This document shows, one piece after another, positions 1 to 10,227 of a DNA stretch of 64,000 nt. The translations under genes were made by a program, and so were the position numbers. How positions within the stretch are numbered: position 1 is the stretch's first letter; every line of letters begins with the position of its first letter. The notes under the pieces were generated by a model. That model did not search any database. It saw only the letters and a program-made list of their open reading frames with translations, and was not told the DNA's origin. The DNA comes from Selaginella moellendorffii. Its lineage: Eukaryota; Streptophyta; Lycopodiopsida; Selaginellales; Selaginellaceae. Location of the stretch: positions 255,988-319,987 of the forward strand of contig NW_003314369.1 in assembly GCF_000143415.4 (NCBI RefSeq). Reading direction: 5' to 3'.

Positions 1-1319
1 CTCACCTCCTGCACCAAAGGATCAAGTTTGTTCTCTGGCCGGAAGTGATGGCTTTCGCACCGTGTCGATGGCGTCCGGCATGTAGGATTGCTCGGCCGGG
101 GACGTGAGAGTATTCCAGCATTTCCTGCGGGTGATGCTCAATCAAAGATATCGAACTCGAGTGAACTCCTCGTACCTCCGAGCGAGCTTCTCCGTTGACG
201 TGAGCATCGCATCGAACACCGCGGAAGAACAACTCGCCGCCATCGAATTCCTTGCCGAGGCAGACGTTTAGCGTAACTTCGGAGTCGTCCACGTGAAAAC
301 CTGAAGCAAGACTCATGTCACATGCTACAATTCATCACTTTCACTGCTCACCAAGATCGAGATCTCCCCCAATACTGTATTCCACCACAAAGCCATGGTG
401 CGTGTCAAGTGTGGCACCTCCAACGTTAAAAAAGAGAACTGCGACAAAGACACGACTTAAGAAGACTGTAACCACAAATGTTCCTGACATACGTGCTGCA
501 AACGGACGAATAAACTTCATCATCAACTGGTCCAGCATCGTCTCCATGCCGATATCGTCCAGCACAGCTCCATAGTTGTTCATGGTGTTGGGCCGGAGCA
601 CACTAACTTTGACCTCGTGTGCCCACTTTTCAAAGTGCGCAACCTGCGGAAGAACAAAATTAAGCCGCAACTAAAACGATATGAGGTAAAACACACCTCC
701 TCTAAGACTTTCGAGCAGAAGCCGGGCTGGAGCATGGTAAACGTAAAAACTCCCGGAGAATGCTCGGTAAGGATCTCCCTCAAGGCCGCCTCGGAGCCAT
801 TCTCAACTGCCTTCCTAAAAGGCTCCACAAAGATTTGATCCGGGTCTAGAGTGTAAAGATCCTCGTGAAGACGCTGCCAGCACAAGCTCAACTTTAGATC
901 TCGGAAAGGACAAACAAAAAAGGAACAGTACCTTATACTTATCCTTCACTCTATCCCTGTACTCTCGATGCTTCTGGATAGAATGCTGCGTAAGAAACCA
1001 CGGAGATGAAAGAAAAACAGTTTTTTACCCTGGCACGCTCTCCATTGGGACGATACTTGACGAGAACACGATCCATAAACGCGAGCTTCTTGTCCCTGGG
1101 AGCCGTGAGCATATGCGAAGGGAGGTACTGCTCCATAGTGCTGTAAAGAGAGGGCGGGTACTCGATGTTGACGAGATCATCGTAGTTGTCCGGGGCGTGT
1201 GAGAGATTGGGCTCCTTGAGAAGGCGAGGAATCACTCGCTCCTTGCTCTCGTTGGCCAGGCCATTGGGATTGTGCTTCCTCTTGTTGTTGGGATGGGCAT
1301 CGGCGGCAGCTTCGGCCAT
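1..1319 (-). CDS. 2-oxoglutarate/Fe(II) oxygenase, ICU11/CP2-like (5' seven exons; 3' end outside window)
   Basis: Predicted exons on the minus strand: 1319-1029, 973-932, 891-697, 643-493, 438-352, 300-176, 124-6. All have GT-AG borders and consistent phases, and a donor at 5-1 shows the gene continues leftwards. About 336 residues are visible. Fe(II) ligands are the HxD of FHVDD (about residues 257-259) and the distal His of HAGRHRHG (about 316-318), followed by the 2OG-binding Arg region TSGQRTNLILWCR. The VPGRAxLHAGRHRHGA block is characteristic of plant INCURVATA11/CUPULIFORMIS2 proteins, which are nuclear dioxygenases linked to Polycomb silencing (family knowledge). The N-terminus is charged (NNKRKHNP). 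The start at MAEAAAD is preferred over an upstream ATG because it begins the typical acidic/basic N-terminus. Introns are very short (52 bp between 176 and 124). Exact orthology within the family is inference. Confidence 0.88.
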
Positions 1320-1656
1320 CTCCCATACAATGCCTCCAAAACCCCAAAACCCTAATGATCGCACAGCGGGAAGATCAAGCCCGACCTAAGGAAGAGGAGG
1401 AGGGAGCGCGAGAGATCTCACCTTCGCACGCTACGCGCGCACGGATTTGAGCTCCAGAAGAGGAGAATCGACCGGAATGCGCGCAATCTCACAGAGCACG
1501 CGCCATGTCTGTCACCTCCCAAAAAATCCCAAATGCCCTAACCCTAGACACTTAAGAGCTCTGTTTTAAAAGCCACGTGGACAAGGGTCTCGTCTCAACG
1601 GTCGGATGGCTTTCCGTATATTTAGATTCCGACGGCCGTGATCCCCACCGTACACA
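1320..1656. promoter_or_regulatory. Upstream region of the oxygenase gene: G-box and telo-box-like motifs
   Basis: No coding frame is convincing here. A palindromic G-box core CCACGTGG lies at 1573-1580. Telo-box-like AACCCTAA/CCCTAACCCTA motifs lie near 1345-1355 and 1535-1550. Such motifs are common in plant promoters of growth and ribosomal genes. The region is also the 3' flank of the next minus-strand gene, whose stop is at 1657. Confidence 0.35.
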
Positions 1657-2080
1657 CTAGTCGTCGTCTAGATCAATGTAGTTCGTGTTGGTCGCCACCA
1701 GGAACTCGCAGGGGTTGCCGTGATCGATGAAATTCGGCTCGAGGGCGTGGTGCTGATCGCTAGAATCGGTCTCCAGCAGCGATTCCCCCATGGGCGTGGA
1801 GATTTTCTCCAGCATTGCCACTCGATCTCTCAAAAATCTGACCAAAACAAGGATGTATCGATCACTCAAATCAAACCAATCGATCTAGCGACAGCCACCT
1901 GACTTCCGCCAGGAGCAATCGCTTGTTCTGCTTGGCGCGGCGGAGGAGCGCAGTGATTTCCAAGCTCTCCTGGGCGATCCATCCAGAATTTCAATGGATT
2001 CCATCATCGATAGCGAAGAAGATCAATCAAACCTTTTGTAGCTCCGCGTACTCTTCCTCCAGCGTCGCGCATTTGTCCAT
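1657..2080 (-). CDS. Small coiled-coil protein, unknown function
   Basis: Three predicted exons: 2080-2033 (MDKCATLEEEYAELQK), 1969-1899 and 1837-1657, with matching phases 0 and 2. They give a 99-residue protein. Residues 1-55 are rich in Leu, Glu, Lys and Arg with heptad-like spacing (LEEEYAELQ, ALLRRAKQNKRLLLAEVRFLRDRV), so a coiled coil is likely. The tail is acidic and ends IDLDDD. The segment LLLAEVRFLR resembles a small family of uncharacterised plant coiled-coil proteins, but no function can be assigned. The start codon lies 76 bp from that of the divergent bL9 gene. Confidence 0.7.
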
Positions 2081-2156
2081 GGATGGATCTTTTTTTTCTC
2101 CCCTTCTCCTTTTAAAAGCCCTAAAGGTATATGCGCGGGGAATCTAGGGCGGTCCA
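2081..2156. promoter_or_regulatory. 76-bp divergent (bidirectional) promoter region
   Basis: Only 76 bp separate the start codons of the coiled-coil gene (-) and the bL9 gene (+). The interval has a pyrimidine-rich run next to the minus-strand gene, a TTTTAAAAGCCCTAAA block that could serve as an AT-rich core element, and a GC-rich stretch next to the plus-strand gene. The two 5' UTRs must be very short or overlap. Confidence 0.5.
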
Positions 2157-3169
2157 ATGATCGTCTCTCGTCGCCTTGCTTCTTCGTCTTCGTCTCTCCT
2201 CCACCAGGTAGGCGAGAGAGAGGGTTTAGGGTTTATGCTCCATCGATCCATCCATCCATCCATCGCGCTAGCTGATCTACATTTCTCTGTGCCGCTGCTA
2301 GTCATGGCGGAGCGGCGGCGGAGCGAGCGCATTGCAAGCGCGGCATGTGAAGAAGCTCCTCCAGGTCATTCTCACGGAGGTCTGTGCTCGATTCATCGCT
2401 CTTCTCCTTCGGTTTTGAGAGATTTCTTCGATTTGGCAGCCCGTGGATCGGCTGGGAGAGGCTGGAGACATTGTCAAGGTTTCCGCTGGCTATGCGCGGA
2501 ATTATCTTTGTCCACAGCTCAAGGCCATGCCTGCGATCGAGAAATACGTTAACTTGGTCAAGCAAAATCTCAAGGTAGAAGAAGAAACACTGCTCATATG
2601 GATTGATCTCTCCTTTTCTTTTTTCCAGTTCTTTCCACCAACAGTCGCCAAAGAGGACGAAGAACAAGCGGAGAGACAAAAGCAAGACAAGATCCAAAGG
2701 AGGGACATCGAGAGAATGCTCCATCGATTCGATACCCGTGGCCTGGTACATCCACTCTCTCGTTTCCTCATTTCTTTTTGTCTAAATCTTTTCCCAGGTT
2801 CTCTACAAAATCATCAAGGATCCCACCACACTGCGATTCCCCGTCACTGCTCGCGACTTGGTACCCGAGGTAATCCAAGCACCACTTCCAAAAAAACTCT
2901 CATCTAAACCATGGATGGATCGAAACCAGGTAGCGAGGCAACTCCAGATCGAAGTGGTGGAGCGGCACTTCGATCTCCCGGAGCCGCTCACGCAACTCGG
3001 CCACTTCCAAGTACCAATCCGGCTACCACCCGACTTGCCACTCCCGGGAGGTAAGCGCACCATGTTCCTCAAAGTGAGAATTCGCAGGAAGAACTACCTC
3101 CACGACCGGGTCTATCTCCCACCAAAGTATCCAAACGGTGCTCCTCCATCCAAGAAACCCAAAGACTAG
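2157..3169 (+). CDS. Organellar (probably mitochondrial) ribosomal protein bL9
   Basis: Six predicted exons, all phase 0: 2157-2207, 2302-2379, 2440-2574, 2629-2745, 2798-2869, 2930-3169. Product 230 residues. The N-terminus MIVSRRLASSSSS is Arg/Ser-rich without acidic residues, like a mitochondrial presequence. The bL9 signature follows: KKLLQVILTE, then RLGEAGDIVKVSAGYARNYL with the conserved GxxxxVxxGYxRNyL motif, which binds 23S rRNA in bacterial L9. A charged helical linker (KEDEEQAERQKQDK) and a C-terminal domain follow. Plastid targeting cannot be excluded from sequence alone. The gene is divergent from the coiled-coil gene and shares its promoter interval. Confidence 0.88.
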
Positions 3170-3176
3170 AAATAAG

Positions 3177-3192
3177 CTCTCTCTCTCTCTTT
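3177..3192. repeat. (CT)n microsatellite in the bL9 3' flank
   Basis: A run of about eight CT dinucleotides follows the bL9 stop codon within 10 bp and probably lies in its 3' UTR. Confidence 0.8.
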
Positions 3193-3324
3193 TCTTCACA
3201 TAAATCAAACCATATTATTTTGTGATCAAAGCCACAACGTTTACAATGTTTAACGTTTAAGCCTACTATATGTTGATATCATTCATTCTATGATACCAAG
3301 CTTTTAGAAACTCCGAGCCATCGT

Positions 3325-5028
3325 CTAGTATCCCGGACCCGCGACTTCTCCTTCGTTCTCGCCATCGTAGCCGCCACCGCCACCACTGCCCGACCCCGAC
3401 CCCGACCCGGACCCGGATCCATATCCACTGCCTCCATTTCCACCATAGCCAGATCCCGAGCCAGTGCCAGAGCCAGAGCCGGAGCCATAGCCACTCCCTC
3501 CAGTTCCACCAGTTCCATAGCCAGAGCCGGAACCAGCGCCGGAACCGTAGCCACTTCCGCCACCATTTCCCCCGCTCCCATAGCCACTTCCAGTTCCAGA
3601 ACCAGAGCCATGGCCTTCGCCACCTTTGGCACCTTCGCCATAACCAGAGCCAGAGCCAGAGCCCGAGCCATATCCACTTCCAGCACCGTGTCCCGGAGCA
3701 TATCCATCGCCACCTTTGGCACCCTCGCCGTAGCCAGAACCGGAGCCAGAGCCCGAGCCATATCCACTTCCAGCACCGTGCCCCGGAGCATAACCATCGC
3801 CATGTCCCGGAGCATAGCCATCGCCATAACCAGAGCCGGCACCAGAGCCCGAGCCATATCCACTTCCGCTTCCAGCACCGTGTCCTGCACCCGCACCAGA
3901 GCCATAGCCGCTTCCACTTCCAGCACCGTGTCCACTGCCACTTCCACTCCCATAGCCGCTTCCACTTCCAGCACCGTGTCCCGCGCCACCTCCATAGCCA
4001 GAGCCGGAGCCAGAGCCACTTCCAGAGCCACTTCCATAGCCGGAGCCGGCGCCAGTGCCTTTACCATATCCCGAGCCACTTCCACTTCCAGAGCCAGCTC
4101 CATATCCGGTCCCAGCACCGTAGCCTTTACCGGCGCCAGAGCCGCTTCCACCACCGTAGCCAACTCCAGCGCCGAGTCCAAGCCCGGCACCCGAGCCACC
4201 ACCTACGAGTCCGTCAACCACGTTGCCAACTCCGTTGCCTACATGGCGAGCAATGTCACCGAGCAGACCGTCGGGTTGAACGCCAGCAGTGGAAGCCGGG
4301 TGGCCGGGCTCGTGGTTCTCCGTGTGGATCCCACCAGTGTGACCGGGAATGTGGTTGTCCGTGTGAGCATCACCGTGACCAGGCTTGTGGTGCTTCGACG
4401 AGAAGTCCTGATGACCAGGCTTGTGGTTGCTTGTCGAAACATCCGCAGCTACAGTGGCAAAAGATTGAGCGACGGCATCACCGTGACCGGGCTTGTGGTT
4501 CTCCGTATGAACTCCACCAGTGTGACCGGGCTTGTGGTTCTCCGTAGAAACTCCACCGGTGTGACCAGGCTTGTGGTTCTCAGTCGAAACTCCACCGGTG
4601 TGACCAGGTTTGTGGTTGTCAGTTGAAACTCCACCGGTGTGACCAGGCTTGTGGTTGTCAACGTGAACTTCTGGCTTGTGATTGTTCGTTGACGCGTCCG
4701 AGTGACCGGGCTTGTGATTTTTCGTTGACATCTCTCCCGCTGTCCAATACGGCGGTATAGCTGCGTCAGGCTTGTGGTTCTCCGTGTGAAACCCACCGGT
4801 GTGCCCAGGCTTGTGATTGTTCGTCGACACGTCCGAGTGGCCAGGCTTGTGATCATCTGGCTGGACCACGCCATGCCCGGGCTTGTGGTTCTTCACGGAG
4901 CCTCCAAACTCAGGGTGATCGTAAGAGTCTGCATTGCCAACCAACGTCTTGTCGCGAGCTTCAGCAACCTGCAGGACGAGGATCGACAAGAGACAAGTTA
5001 GCACAACAATCGGCTTGAGTAGCTCCAT
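3325..5028 (-). CDS. Secreted repeat protein: NHKPGH repeats plus Gly-Ser-Tyr-rich domain
   Basis: Uninterrupted 567-residue frame starting MELLKPIVVL. Residues 1-24 are a clear signal peptide (hydrophobic core, cleavage after VAEA). Residues of about 40-255 carry 15 units centred on NHKPGH (variants DHKPGH, HHKPGH, NHIPGH, NHEPGH), many in a 13-residue frame with STEN before and TGGV after. A short non-repetitive block (LLGDIARHVGNGVGNVV) precedes about 280 residues of GSGSGYGSG-type repeats. Secretion and a cell-wall or extracellular matrix role are inferred. Glycine-rich wall proteins and His-rich metal binders are the nearest known types, but I know no family with this exact combination. 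A TATA box lies about 105 bp upstream. Long frames on the opposite strand are by-products of the low-complexity DNA. Confidence 0.85.
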   Translation of the reverse strand: MELLKPIVVLTCLLSILVLQVAEARDKTLVGNADSYDHPEFGGSVKNHKPGHGVVQPDDHKPGHSDVSTNNHKPGHTGGFHTENHKPDAAIPPYWTAGEMSTKNHKPGHSDASTNNHKPEVHVDNHKPGHTGGVSTDNHKPGHTGGVSTENHKPGHTGGVSTENHKPGHTGGVHTENHKPGHGDAVAQSFATVAADVSTSNHKPGHQDFSSKHHKPGHGDAHTDNHIPGHTGGIHTENHEPGHPASTAGVQPDGLLGDIARHVGNGVGNVVDGLVGGGSGAGLGLGAGVGYGGGSGSGAGKGYGAGTGYGAGSGSGSGSGYGKGTGAGSGYGSGSGSGSGSGSGYGGGAGHGAGSGSGYGSGSGSGHGAGSGSGYGSGAGAGHGAGSGSGYGSGSGAGSGYGDGYAPGHGDGYAPGHGAGSGYGSGSGSGSGYGEGAKGGDGYAPGHGAGSGYGSGSGSGSGYGEGAKGGEGHGSGSGTGSGYGSGGNGGGSGYGSGAGSGSGYGTGGTGGSGYGSGSGSGTGSGSGYGGNGGSGYGSGSGSGSGSGSGGGGGYDGENEGEVAGPGY

Positions 5029-5130
5029 ATGATCATGCAGAACAGTAGCGCAGCCAAGATGAACGAGAGCCGAATGAATAAAAATGAGACAATGAAACGA
5101 GAATGAATGCTAGAAACCAGCAGCAAGGAT

Positions 5131-5142
5131 AGTATATATAAG
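5131..5142 (-). promoter_or_regulatory. TATA box of the NHKPGH repeat-protein gene
   Basis: CTTATATATACT on the minus strand, 103-114 bp upstream of the ATG at 5028. It is a near-consensus plant TATA box and would place transcription start near 5100. Confidence 0.6.
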
Positions 5143-5275
5143 GAAGCAAACCAACTTGCAGAGGAGATCAAGAGCAATGGAGACCCACCACGTAATGCGT
5201 GGTCCTTGTCATGGCCACTAACCGATGCCCAATAAGCAGCAACAGATACACTGCTCGCAATGATAACGGAGAACA

Positions 5276-6304
5276 TCATTTGCTTACACTTGGTGGAAGT
5301 GGCTTAGCTCCAAGTGTGAACGCCAACGTGTTCCAAAGGTCTGCAGACGCAAAAGCTGCAACAGAGTCAGGACCGGTGAGTGGAAAATAGCGAGACCTTA
5401 CATACCAGTTGCTTCTTTGACAAAACAAGAGCCACTCTCATCTGCGGGACCCGATGGTCACTTGCGATTGCCCATCTTTTCGTCACGTCAAGTTCTCCCA
5501 AAACACGAAATATGCGACCATCCAAAACCACTTCGCCATCAGAATCCTCCTCTCCAGCCTGCTTATTTTATAAAGCCGGGATCTTGACCAGATTTGGGGT
5601 GCAGGATAGAGCACGCAATTACCTGAGCCAACTCGCAAGCTTAAACAACGAGGTTTTTGTTCCCTCATTATTCTCTCCGCGTTGTTGAAAGCCGCTTGTA
5701 ATCCAAAAGTTGGGCAGCGAAAGCGAGATCGTCGTTGTGGACGCCAGAAGGTGAGAGGGGAGCCTTGTCACTGCAAAACAGTAGAGCTTTCATCATTGCC
5801 ACAAGAAAAGAGAAAAGCAAACCTGTCGCTCTTGTTCCCAGTTTCAAGTGGAAAATAGCTTGGTGAAACCAAGCGTCGGAAAGACTCAAGCATTTCTGGT
5901 CGAGCCTGAGATATCACGGAAGGTAGAGACGGAAGTTCCAGCGTTTCCATCTCCTCTAAAGAAACTCGATTTAAGAGACAATTATGGAATGAAAATCCAA
6001 GCTCACCTCTAAACAGTGAAGAGCTCCCGTGGTTATTTGCTGCTTCGTTCTCCTCGAAGTCCAAGTCCAAGTCTTTTGGAAGTGGCAATACCTACAATCA
6101 ATCCATCCATCTCCTCCCACCAACACGAAATCTAAACACTCCACTCACCGGAACGACGACACCGCTGGTGAATTGCGATCCCTGGAGCAATTTCCTGCAA
6201 AATCTCCTCTCTAGCAAATCCACAAGAGAACCGTTCGTGAATCGATAACCTCTTCCAGACGGGCGGAGCTGCCAGATCCTGCTCTCGGCGACGCTTGCCG
6301 TCAT
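5276..6304 (-). CDS. Unknown protein, possibly disabled (in-frame stops between exons)
   Basis: Predicted exons: 6304-6149 (MTASVAESRIW), 6091-6007, 5955-5823, about 5767-5671 and onward, 5558-5402, 5355-5276. Phases agree across the first four exons and across the last two. The protein is hydrophilic with segments LPLPKDLDLDF, SFRRLVSPSYFPLE and DGRIFRVLGELDV. I do not recognise a family. Between the fourth and fifth exons the reading frame is the same on both sides, yet stops occur at 5670-5668, 5667-5665 and 5643-5641 with no GT donor to remove them. It is therefore either a non-canonical intron or a recent loss. An upstream ATG at 6393 opens 12 codons with a clean donor (6358), but its phase does not join this frame, so it may be a 5' UTR exon. 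Confidence 0.55.
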
Positions 6305-6637
6305 TGCTGGCCTGGAAATCAGCTACATCAGGGAGGAGAGACAGAGATCGAGCCTACCGGATTGCCAAACGCTCCAAGATTTTGAGGCGCCATGCCCAAG
6401 AACCCTAGAGTCTTGGCGGGAAGAAAATTTTAAAAGAGTATAAGAAGAGAATTAGTCACAAACTATCAAAAATATGCTCCACTTTACCACACGTAGATAG
6501 CTGTAACAAAACAAGAAAACTAACTTAAGCATGAAGATAAAATCGGCATAAGAAATTTCACCCACTGGGCTGAGCATCCAATGATCAAAGCTTGAACGAA
6601 TAAAGAAGAGCTTGCGGCGCTGTTCAAGAGAAACTCC

Positions 6638-9095
6638 ATGGCGTTCCAGCATTTCTGGAAGATCATCGTCCTCCCAGCGCTCTTGTGTTTGAGCGTCACT
6701 TCATCTGGAAGAGCCTACGATGATCCCACTACCAACGTGAGTAGTAAATTCTCGACTGATAGAAAGAGCGATCGCTTACCTGTGTTGTGTGTTCGTAGAC
6801 TTATGTTGTTTACATGGGAGGAAAACAAGCCGGGATCGAGCCAGCATCGGTCACTGCAGGACACCATCAAATCCTTGCGCAAGTCTTTGGAAGGCAAGCT
6901 AAAGAACTTACAGATCGTCGCGATTTTTTGCTTTCTTTCCTCCTGGCTGATTGACGACTTCCTTTTTCTTCATTTCCAGCATGGAGGTGGCAGCGAGCAA
7001 GATCCGGTATAGTTACAACTATGCTTTCAGTGGATTCTCGGCAACACTGACAGCGGATGAAGCTGAAAAGATAAAAGGTGATCAGCTGAGAATACAAAAC
7101 AAGAGGAGAAAATCTCACCTTTTGATCTTGCAGGAATGCCTGGAGTTGTGAGCGTTTTTCGCAGCAGAAACATCCAGCTCCATACGACCAGATCGTGGGA
7201 CTTTCTAGGCCTCTCACTGTCCAAACAAGTCCCATTAAATGCATCCTCAGACGTGATAGTCGGTCTACTAGACACTGGTACGTACCTTGGTTCTTGTCTC
7301 GCTGGTTTTCTCTAACTCTGGCTTCGTGAAGGCATTTGGCCGGAATCCAAGAGCTTCAGTGACGCCGGCATGGGACCTGTACCGTCGAGATGGAAAGGAC
7401 AATGCGTAAACGGTGCCACTAACGTCTCGGAACAAGTTATATGCAACAGGTACCTCATTCTCTTATTGCATGGCTCCCGTTCGACTTGAAAGGATGTTCT
7501 CGCAGGAAAGTAATTGGAGCTCGCTACTACGAGCTCGGCGTAAGCGAGAGGAGATATGAATCCGGCAGGGACGAGATCGGGCACGGATCACACACAGCGT
7601 CCACAGCTGCAGGAAGAGAAGTTCCAGGAGCAAACTCAGACGGGACAGCCAAAGGAACAGCTCGAGGAGGCTTACCGGGAGCTCGGATCGCCGTGTACAA
7701 AGTCTGCTGGATCTTCAAAAAGTGTAGCGACGACGGGATCCTGGCTGCCTTTGACGACGCGATAAAAGATGGAGTCGACATCCTGTCCATCTCGCTCGGT
7801 GCCGAGACGCCAGCGTCGTTCGACCAAGACAGCGTTGCGATTGGAACCTTTCATGCCGCTCAACACGGGATCAGTATTTCAACCTCTGCTGGAAACAGTG
7901 GTCCGATGATGGGATCCATCGCAAACTTTGCTCCTTGGATGTTAAGCATCGCTGCAAGCACTACGGACAGGGGCGATAGCTCTTTGACATCAGAATCGGT
8001 ATAGTAGCAAGCTTTTCACTTTGAAAAAAATTTCAGCATGTTTACTTGGAATTTTCTCAGCCCAACCAAGGACTGCCAACTTCAAGCGCACCAGTCATTC
8101 CGTATTTCTCAGCAAGAGGACCTAGCAGATTCAGTCCAAGCATTCTCAAAGTAAGAAGCTGCAAGCTCTCCAAAGCACAAAGTTAACTCAGACCTTTGTT
8201 CTTTGCTTTTTTTCTTGTTCCATGCTCGAAGCCGGATGTTGCTGCTCCGGGAGTTCACATCCTTGCAGCTTGGCCTGACAACATAGCCACCGAGAATGGA
8301 GAACTTAACCAACAGTTTGGATTTCTTACCGGAACATCCATGGCCTGTCCTCATGCCACGGGAGTCATCGCTTACGTGAAATCGCTCCACCCGAAATGGA
8401 GTCCAGCGGCTATCAAGTCGGCCATCATGACAACAGGTAAAGCTTTCTTCTTCCCTGCAAACGAAAGAAAAAGAAAAACCGTGAGAACTTGATCTTAAAC
8501 TTCGCTTGTTCTTGCAGCAAACAATCTAGACAATACCAAGAAAGTGATGAAGGTCGACTCTGGAGACACTGGAACTCCATTCGACTATGGAACCGGAGAA
8601 GTCCAGCCGGTCCTAGCAGCTGATCCTGGCCTTGTCTACGATCTGGACGTCGCAGACTACGTGACTCACCTTTGCAGCGATGGATTCACCTCGGCCCAGC
8701 TGCGAACAATCTCTGGAAACCCAAACATTACTTGTCCATCGCCCAAGAAGCATCCCCGGCCTCCTCTCAACTATCCCTCTTTCTCCTTCCCGGCGCTCGA
8801 AATCGCGGTCCCCCAGTCATCCCAGCGGACGCTCACAAACGTCGGCCCCGAGAAAGCATCCACCTACACCGCTACCATCACCAATGCCGAGGCTTCCACA
8901 GCCGCGTCTATCACCGTGGCGCCTTCCAAGCTCGCCTTCACCAAGATCGGCCAGAAACTCGCCTACACGCTCACCGTGAATGCCTCCGCGGCGCCAAGCT
9001 CGCCGATCGAGTGGGCGTTCGCGTGGATCAGCTGGAGCGATGGGAAGCACCAGGTCAAGAGTCCCATCGCCATGAAGATAAACCCTAAATCCTGA
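6638..9095 (+). CDS. Subtilisin-like serine protease (cucumisin-type subtilase) lacking the PA-domain segment
   Basis: Nine predicted exons: 6638-6736, 6799-6893, 6980-7077, 7134-7277, 7332-7449, 7506-7998, 8061-8150, 8232-8436, 8518-9095. Product 639 residues. Signal peptide 1-26, then an I9 propeptide ([10 protein letters not shown]). Catalytic Asp144 in VGLLDTG, His211 in GHGSHT, oxyanion Asn315 in SAGNSGP, Ser415 in [11 protein letters not shown], then a fibronectin-III-like tail. Plant subtilases usually have about 750 residues. Here the stretch between ASTTDR and PYFSARGP is about 30 residues instead of about 140, so the protease-associated insert is missing while the frame stays open. 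The second intron appears to use a GC donor (6894-6895). Likely secreted; activity without the PA segment is uncertain. Confidence 0.9.
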
Positions 9096-9175
9096 CCGGA
9101 ATGTAGGGTTCTTTAAAATATTGTAGAGAATATGCCAAATTTGAATTCAAATTTGCCCTAATAATGGTAATTCAA

Positions 9176-9400
9176 GAAGTGGCGATTGGGAGTAAGCAAT
9201 GTCATGGAACAGTGCAAACGATGTTATCTTTTTCTTTTGACTCTGAAGATCCAAAACGATGACATGGCAAATACAGCTGAAGTAGAAGTTTTTTCAGTAG
9301 CTCCTGCTATTACGAAGAAGTTCGCTGGAACCATCTAAAGAGCCGAAAACCCGGGATCTTGATCTTGGATGGCAGATCTAGTTGACCATCGAGCCAAAAC
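9176..9400 (-). pseudogene. Broken copy of the ADP-ribosyltransferase-like gene (3' part)
   Basis: The DNA resembles the 3' end of the intact gene at 11563-12490: the same order of GCGATTGGGAGTAAG, TATCTTTTTCTTTTG and ATCCAAAACGATGACA blocks, followed after a deletion by the GATCTTGATCTTGGATGG block of its middle. No open frame survives. Confidence 0.6.
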
Positions 9401-9517
9401 CTTCATGAGAATATCAACAATTCCAGCAAGGTGTGAGCTACCTATATGCTACGCATGGGTTTTACTCGAAAACCTTGAACTTGTATGGTTGTCTTGTAAA
9501 TCAATAACAATTTATTA

Positions 9518-9740
9518 ACAGAAAGTAGCGATTTGGAAACGATGCTATCTTTTCTCTGGCTTTGAATATCCTAAACGCAAGAGAGCGGCAATAATGACTT
9601 GGAGTCTTGATCTTGGATGCAGGTCTTCCACTGTCATCTTTTTTCAAGTCGACCACAGTGAGCGCGAGAAGAAGGCGATTTTGGCCGTGCCCGAGCTCTT
9701 GGTGGCGAGGATACGTCGTTCCATCGTCGCAGCCAATAAA
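9518..9740 (-). pseudogene. Second broken copy of the ADP-ribosyltransferase-like gene
   Basis: Shows the 3'-terminal block and then the N-terminal block (frame LALTVVDLKK, reading back towards ILATKSSGTAK) of the intact gene at 11563-12490, with the central half deleted. Frames are shifted. It lies 120 bp from the first broken copy, so two duplication relics sit side by side. Confidence 0.6.
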
Positions 9741-10227
9741 GAACTTGTTTTGATCGCTTCTTTCACAGCGAAATCGCCCGGCTGTCCTCGTGATCTCCAA
9801 ATCCCCACGTTGCGCCTGGGCCTAGATGAGCGCGCAAAATCAATCCAAATCATGCTCTTGTAGCCCAGGAGCTCCAGGCTCTTGAAAATCGAAATTAACC
9901 TGGAGCGGCAGATCGCGGAGCTCCCCTTCCTTGATTGCGCGAAGAACTCGAGCGCGCGCCCTAACCCTCTCAAAATTTTGGCGCCAAAATCAAATTTGGT
10001 GTCATTGCTTGAACGTTTTGGAAACAATGATGCTCACAACGTCCTCTTGTCTTGAGGAGCTGAGACATGGTCAAGGTACTTTGCCTTTGTCATCCAAGCG
10101 CTATTCTAAAACTCTACTCTCTGCCAAGAAGTTTTCCCCAAGCCCCTCCAAGGTTTTAGTCAAGAGCCTCCTCTACCTTCCATCAACCATAATACTAGTT
10201 TATAAATAGTGTAATTTCTGCCCTAAA

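Noticed and set aside
3288-4626. Long Ala/Val/Met-rich or Arg/Ser-rich frames opposite or beside the NHKPGH gene
   Set aside because: Shadows of the Gly-Ser-Tyr repeat coding sequence. They lack the signal peptide and natural composition that the main frame has.
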